DNA of 8,666 nucleotides, taken from the NCBI GenBank assembly GCA_902797495.1, contig CADBTH010000066.1, positions 1-8,666 on the forward strand, written 5' to 3'. Shown piece after piece: positions 6,405 to 8,666 of this stretch. The notes below the pieces were generated by a model. The model ran no database searches, was not told where the DNA came from, and was given only the letters and a program-made list of their open reading frames with translations. The translations under genes and the position numbers were made by a program. The DNA is from an uncultured Ruminococcus sp. (lineage in GTDB: Bacteria; Bacillota; Clostridia; Oscillospirales; CAG-272). The stretch's first letter is position 1. Each line of letters begins with the position of its first letter.

Positions 6405-7016
6405 TCAACCTTTTTCAAAGAATCGCGTGAAATCGTACAGAACGGGAGACGAATATCCGTCAGCCGTCGCGCAGAGGATATCGCCCTTTACGTCGCGCTC
6501 TCCGTGAAATACGGTGACGAGGAAGCCGGAAGGCGAGTCGTACGACTCCTCGGAAAAAGCGTATTCCGAGCAGTACAGCTCTTTCGAGGACATGAGGCGT
6601 TCGCCGCCCCTCTCTCCCCTTCTCATCCCTCTGACGGAGCGGACGGCGAACCGCGGCTCCCCGTTTTCGAACGAGACGAAATAATTGTCCGCAAACATCC
6701 AAAGAGTCCCGTCGGACGATGCGGCGTACTTTTCGGAGAGGCTCGGGCAGAGGAGCGCGAAGAGGACAGACCTGTCGGGTTTTTCGGCTTCGCATGAGGG
6801 CAAATGAATTTCCGCATTTGAATAAAACGGTTCAGTCCGCGCATTTTCAGAATTTGTCGAAATTGCCGGAAACGGGCTTGCGGTATGGTTTTCCGCATTT
6901 GAATATATCGTGTACGGTGCGGCAAAATAGGCGTACGCCGCAAAAGCCGCCGTCGACAAAAGAAATATAAAAAAGCAATTGAGATAACGGTTCATGATCA
7001 ACTCGTCAAGCATCAT
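6405..7016 (-). CDS. Unknown secreted or membrane-anchored protein with a short repeat-bearing stalk
   Basis: I do not recognise this 203-aa protein. A hydrophobic stretch at about 14-33 (CFFIFLLSTAAFAAYAYFAA) suggests a signal peptide or single anchor; no lipobox is evident. Residues 35-75 are Ser/Asn/Ala/Glu-rich, with YSNAE at 38-42 and again at 65-69 and a degenerate NSENAR between, looking like a stalk or linker. The rest (about 80-203) looks globular, with TLWMFADNYFVSFENGEPRF at 104-123 and a basic RGMRRGERGGER at 129-140. Third-position base use in this half matches the neighbouring genes, which supports real coding. The start is uncertain. ATG at 7016 has GGAGGG 12 bases upstream, which is long. 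ATG at 6995 gives a more signal-like N-terminus (MNRYLNCFF) but has no good ribosome site. It is transcribed divergently from holB, and no clear minus-strand promoter was found for it. Confidence 0.72.
   Translation of the reverse strand: MMLDELIMNRYLNCFFIFLLSTAAFAAYAYFAAPYTIYSNAENHTASPFPAISTNSENARTEPFYSNAEIHLPSCEAEKPDRSVLFALLCPSLSEKYAASSDGTLWMFADNYFVSFENGEPRFAVRSVRGMRRGERGGERLMSSKELYCSEYAFSEESYDSPSGFLVTVFHGERDVKGDILCATADGYSSPVLYDFTRFFEKG
6809..6824. repeat. 16-bp direct repeat, copy 1 (in-frame, unknown gene)
   Basis: TTTCCGCATTTGAATA on the plus strand, identical to the copy at 6890-6905. The two starts are 81 bp (27 codons) apart, so both copies encode the same YSNAE peptide on the minus strand (residues 65-69 here). 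Confidence 0.85.
6890..6905. repeat. 16-bp direct repeat, copy 2 (in-frame, unknown gene)
   Basis: Exact second copy of TTTCCGCATTTGAATA, encoding YSNAE at residues 38-42 of the unknown protein. A degenerate relative lies between the copies near 6839-6856 (encoding NSENAR). Confidence 0.85.
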
Positions 7017-7084
7017 ATTTTATTGTTTCCCTCCGTCGCTTTCCGAACAGTTAAACTTTGATGCAAAAAAACAATTATTTGTAT

Positions 7085-7113
7085 TTGACATTCAATTGAT
7101 AATTTGTTATAAT
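7085..7113 (+). promoter_or_regulatory. Consensus sigma-A promoter of holB-ricT
   Basis: TTGACA (7085-7090) and TATAAT (7108-7113) both match consensus fully with the optimal 17-base spacer, and TG at 7105-7106 makes an extended -10. An A/T tract (about 7064-7084, with seven A in a row) directly upstream resembles an UP element. Transcription should start near 7120, giving a leader of about 24 nt with GGAGGT at 7133-7138. The spacer contains the 8-bp palindrome TCAATTGA (7092-7099). The site lies in the 127-bp divergent gap between holB and the unknown gene. Confidence 0.9.
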
Positions 7114-7132
7114 ATTTTGATAGATAAAACGC

Positions 7133-7138
7133 GGAGGT
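7133..7138 (+). promoter_or_regulatory. Ribosome binding site that fixes the holB GTG start
   Basis: GGAGGT lies with six bases between GGAGG and the GTG at 7144. The upstream in-frame ATG at 6994 would place the start before the promoter and add 50 unrelated residues, so GTG 7144 is the start. Confidence 0.85.
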
Positions 7139-7143
7139 GTGAC

Positions 7144-8133
7144 GTGGAACTGTTCGGCGCTCTTTACGGAAACGAAAAACTGAAATCTACCGCGGCGTCG
7201 GATCTTCTTCGCGGAAAGCACTCTCACGCCTATATCATCGAGGGCCCGGAGGGCTCCGGCAGACATACCGCGGCGAGGCTGATCGCGCAGTCCGTTCTTT
7301 GCAACAGGGACTCGGACGAACGCTTCCCGTGCGGCACTTGCCTCTCCTGCAGAAAGATCGCGGACGGCATCTGCACCGACGTCATATACGTAAACCGCGG
7401 AAAGGCGGCTTCCATCGGCATCGACGCCATGCGCGAGCTGAAGTCTTCCCTGACGTATGCTCCGGTCGAATCGGAGTACAAGATATATATAATCGAGGAC
7501 GCGGACAAAATGACCGTTCAGGCGCAGAACTCCCTTCTGCTCTCGCTCGAGGAGCCGCCGTCCTTCGTCGTTTTTATCCTTATCTGCAAGGACTCCTCTC
7601 TTCTTCTCGAAACCGTGAGGAGCCGCGCTCAGACTGTCAGGATGCAGCTCTTCTCCGCTTCCGAGATACTGAGATATCTCGAAGAGAATCCGTTGAAGAA
7701 GTCAAAATGCGACCCTTCGTCCGCCGCGGCGTCATGCGGCGGAGCGATAGGAAAAGCAGTTTCCCTGATCGAGGGAGAGTCGTCGGACGAGCTGAAGGAC
7801 GCCGCGCTCTGTCTCGAGTCTCTGCCGCTTTTGCTCTCAAAGAGCTTAACGGACAGGCTGTCCCTCGTCAAGTCTTTCCCCGCAAAGCGGGACGACGCGG
7901 TGAGGTTTCTCAAGACGCTCACGAACGCCGTCAGGGATCTTGTCGCCGTTAAGCGCGCGCCTGAGTGCGAGCTGCTCTTCTTCGCAGACAGAAAGCGCGC
8001 CGAAGAGCTCGCCGCAAAAACGGATCTTGCAAAGCTCGTATCACTCTCTCAGGCGATCTCGTCGTCTGTCGAAAAAATATCCGCCAACGTCAGCATTCAG
8101 CCCGTTCTGACGCTGCTCGTAAGCTACAAATAA
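7144..8133 (+). CDS. holB: DNA polymerase III subunit delta prime
   Basis: Clamp-loader subunit that, with delta and tau/gamma, loads the beta sliding clamp for replication. From the GTG at 7144 the protein is 329 aa, the usual size. It has the AAA+ fold. MELFGALYGNEKLK leads to a degenerate P-loop GPEGSGRHT (34-42) with Arg40 in place of the Walker A Lys. A zinc module of four cysteines follows at Cys53, Cys63, Cys66 and Cys69 (the last three in PCGTCLSC). Then come YIIEDADKMT (115-124) in the Walker B region, NSLLLSLEEPP (129-139), and Ser160-Arg161 of the SRC motif, here SRA. The altered P-loop fits the non-ATPase delta prime role rather than DnaX. ricT follows after 32 bp, as yaaT follows holB in B. 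subtilis. The usual upstream partners such as tmk are absent, and holB has its own strong promoter here. Confidence 0.93.
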   Translation: MELFGALYGNEKLKSTAASDLLRGKHSHAYIIEGPEGSGRHTAARLIAQSVLCNRDSDERFPCGTCLSCRKIADGICTDVIYVNRGKAASIGIDAMRELKSSLTYAPVESEYKIYIIEDADKMTVQAQNSLLLSLEEPPSFVVFILICKDSSLLLETVRSRAQTVRMQLFSASEILRYLEENPLKKSKCDPSSAAASCGGAIGKAVSLIEGESSDELKDAALCLESLPLLLSKSLTDRLSLVKSFPAKRDDAVRFLKTLTNAVRDLVAVKRAPECELLFFADRKRAEELAAKTDLAKLVSLSQAISSSVEKISANVSIQPVLTLLVSYK

Positions 8134-8151
8134 ATTTGCGAAATTGCACAC

Positions 8152-8157
8152 GGAGGT
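8152..8157 (+). promoter_or_regulatory. Ribosome binding site of the ricT-like gene
   Basis: GGAGGT in the 32-bp gap after holB has nine bases between GGAGG and the ATG at 8166. It supports this ATG and therefore the long acidic N-terminus. Confidence 0.75.
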
Positions 8158-8165
8158 GCGTTTAT

Positions 8166-8666
8166 ATGAACAAAAGAGAATATGGCGATTTCGATCCCGA
8201 AAAGCTCGAGGAGCAGGTCCTCGAGGCGACGGACGAATTCGCTGACGATACGCCGGCGGCGGAATCGCGCGACGAACTCCCTGAAGAAGTGACGATAATC
8301 GGGGTCAGGTTCAGAGAAGCCGGCAAGATATATTATTTCGATCCCGTCGGAGTCGAGTGCTCCGTCGGAGAGGACGTGATAGTCAAGACCGCGCGCGGCT
8401 CGGAGATAGGCCGAGTCGTCGTCGCCAACAAAAAAGTAAAGAGTGCGGACATCGTCCTCCCTCTCAGAGAGCTCGAAAGAAAGGCGACGAAGCAGGACAT
8501 AGAGCGGCACGAGAGAAATCTCGAGCTCGAGAAGGAAGCTTACGATATCTGCCTCAAGAAAATTAAGGATCACGGACTCGACATGAAGCTGATCGACGCG
8601 AAGTACACGTTCGACAACTCGAAGCTCCTATTCAACTTCACCGCCGAAAAGCGCGTCGACTTCAGA
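8166..8666 (+). CDS. ricT: PSP1 domain protein, RicT/YaaT family (C-terminus beyond window)
   Basis: The first 167 codons of a PSP1-domain protein; the frame is still open at the right edge. In B. subtilis RicT (YaaT) forms a complex with RicA and RicF that modulates RNase Y and mRNA processing, and it affects sporulation and competence. The PSP1 region starts at about residue 43 with TIIGVRFREAGKIYYFDP (43-60), then VGEDVIVKTARGSEIGRVV (67-85), and continues through LDMKLIDAKYTFDNSKLLFNF (138-158), all typical of the family. The cysteines that bind iron-sulphur clusters in B. subtilis RicT would lie beyond the window. Residues 1-42 are an unusual acidic extension (many Glu and Asp, with no similarity I recognise). 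The position after holB matches the conserved holB-yaaT order in Bacillota, which strengthens the call. Confidence 0.9.
   Translation, partial: MNKREYGDFDPEKLEEQVLEATDEFADDTPAAESRDELPEEVTIIGVRFREAGKIYYFDPVGVECSVGEDVIVKTARGSEIGRVVVANKKVKSADIVLPLRELERKATKQDIERHERNLELEKEAYDICLKKIKDHGLDMKLIDAKYTFDNSKLLFNFTAEKRVDFR

Noticed and set aside
6096..6797. Plus-strand open frame crossing the oxidoreductase start and the unknown gene
   Set aside because: It runs through a well-formed minus-strand promoter and ribosome site and two coding regions, and the product resembles mirrored codons.
6994..7143. Upstream extension of holB to an ATG at 6994
   Set aside because: The extension would contain the holB promoter and overlap the unknown gene's start. 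The GTG at 7144 has an ideal ribosome site and gives the family's usual N-terminus.
7017..7143. Minus-strand promoter for the unknown gene
   Set aside because: Several TTG-like and TATA-like hexamers occur in this AT-rich gap on the minus strand, but none pairs at a 16-18 base spacing well enough to report.
8124..8573. Minus-strand open frame opposite the ricT-like gene
   Set aside because: The plus strand encodes a recognisable PSP1 protein with a good ribosome site; the minus frame has no support.

Overview
The window looks like a chromosomal segment of a GC-rich member of Clostridia (Bacillota), probably an uncultured gut-type lineage. The reasons are a RicT/YaaT-type PSP1 gene directly after holB (as in Bacillus and Clostridia), a clostridial-type second gyrase/topoisomerase IV A subunit, the coaE plus lytic transglycosylase pairing, and strong GGAGG Shine-Dalgarno sites with sigma-A type promoters. 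No transposase, integrase, phage gene, CRISPR array, tRNA or rRNA was seen. The content is mainly core housekeeping with one unrecognised secreted or membrane-anchored protein.

Minus strand, reading from about 6361 down to 1 and beyond the left edge, there is a tight run of seven genes: a Gfo/Idh/MocA oxidoreductase, dephospho-CoA kinase (coaE), a membrane-anchored lytic transglycosylase, an M18 aminopeptidase, peptide chain release factor 1 (prfA), L-threonylcarbamoyladenylate synthase (Sua5 type) and the N-terminal 160 codons of a DNA topoisomerase IV/gyrase A subunit. Junctions are TGATG, ATGA, a 15-bp gap, a 2-bp gap, a 2-bp gap and TAATG. One clear promoter (TTGAAA-17-TATACT with an extended -10) lies in front of the oxidoreductase, so the run is probably one operon. 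The genes share no pathway. prfA and Sua5 both serve translation, coaE makes CoA, and the transglycosylase works on the wall.

Upstream of that promoter, still on the minus strand, is a roughly 200-residue protein of unknown function (6405-7016). It has an N-terminal hydrophobic segment and a short stalk carrying an exact 16-bp repeat. A 127-bp AT-rich divergent intergenic region follows (7017-7143). On its plus strand it holds a textbook TTGACA-17-TATAAT promoter.

The plus strand then carries holB (clamp-loader delta prime subunit, GTG start at 7144) and the start of a ricT-like PSP1 gene that runs off the right edge. I found no convincing undescribed system. The most unusual items are the repeat-bearing unknown protein, the transglycosylase that has lost its AYNxG motif, and the acidic N-terminal extension of the RicT homologue.
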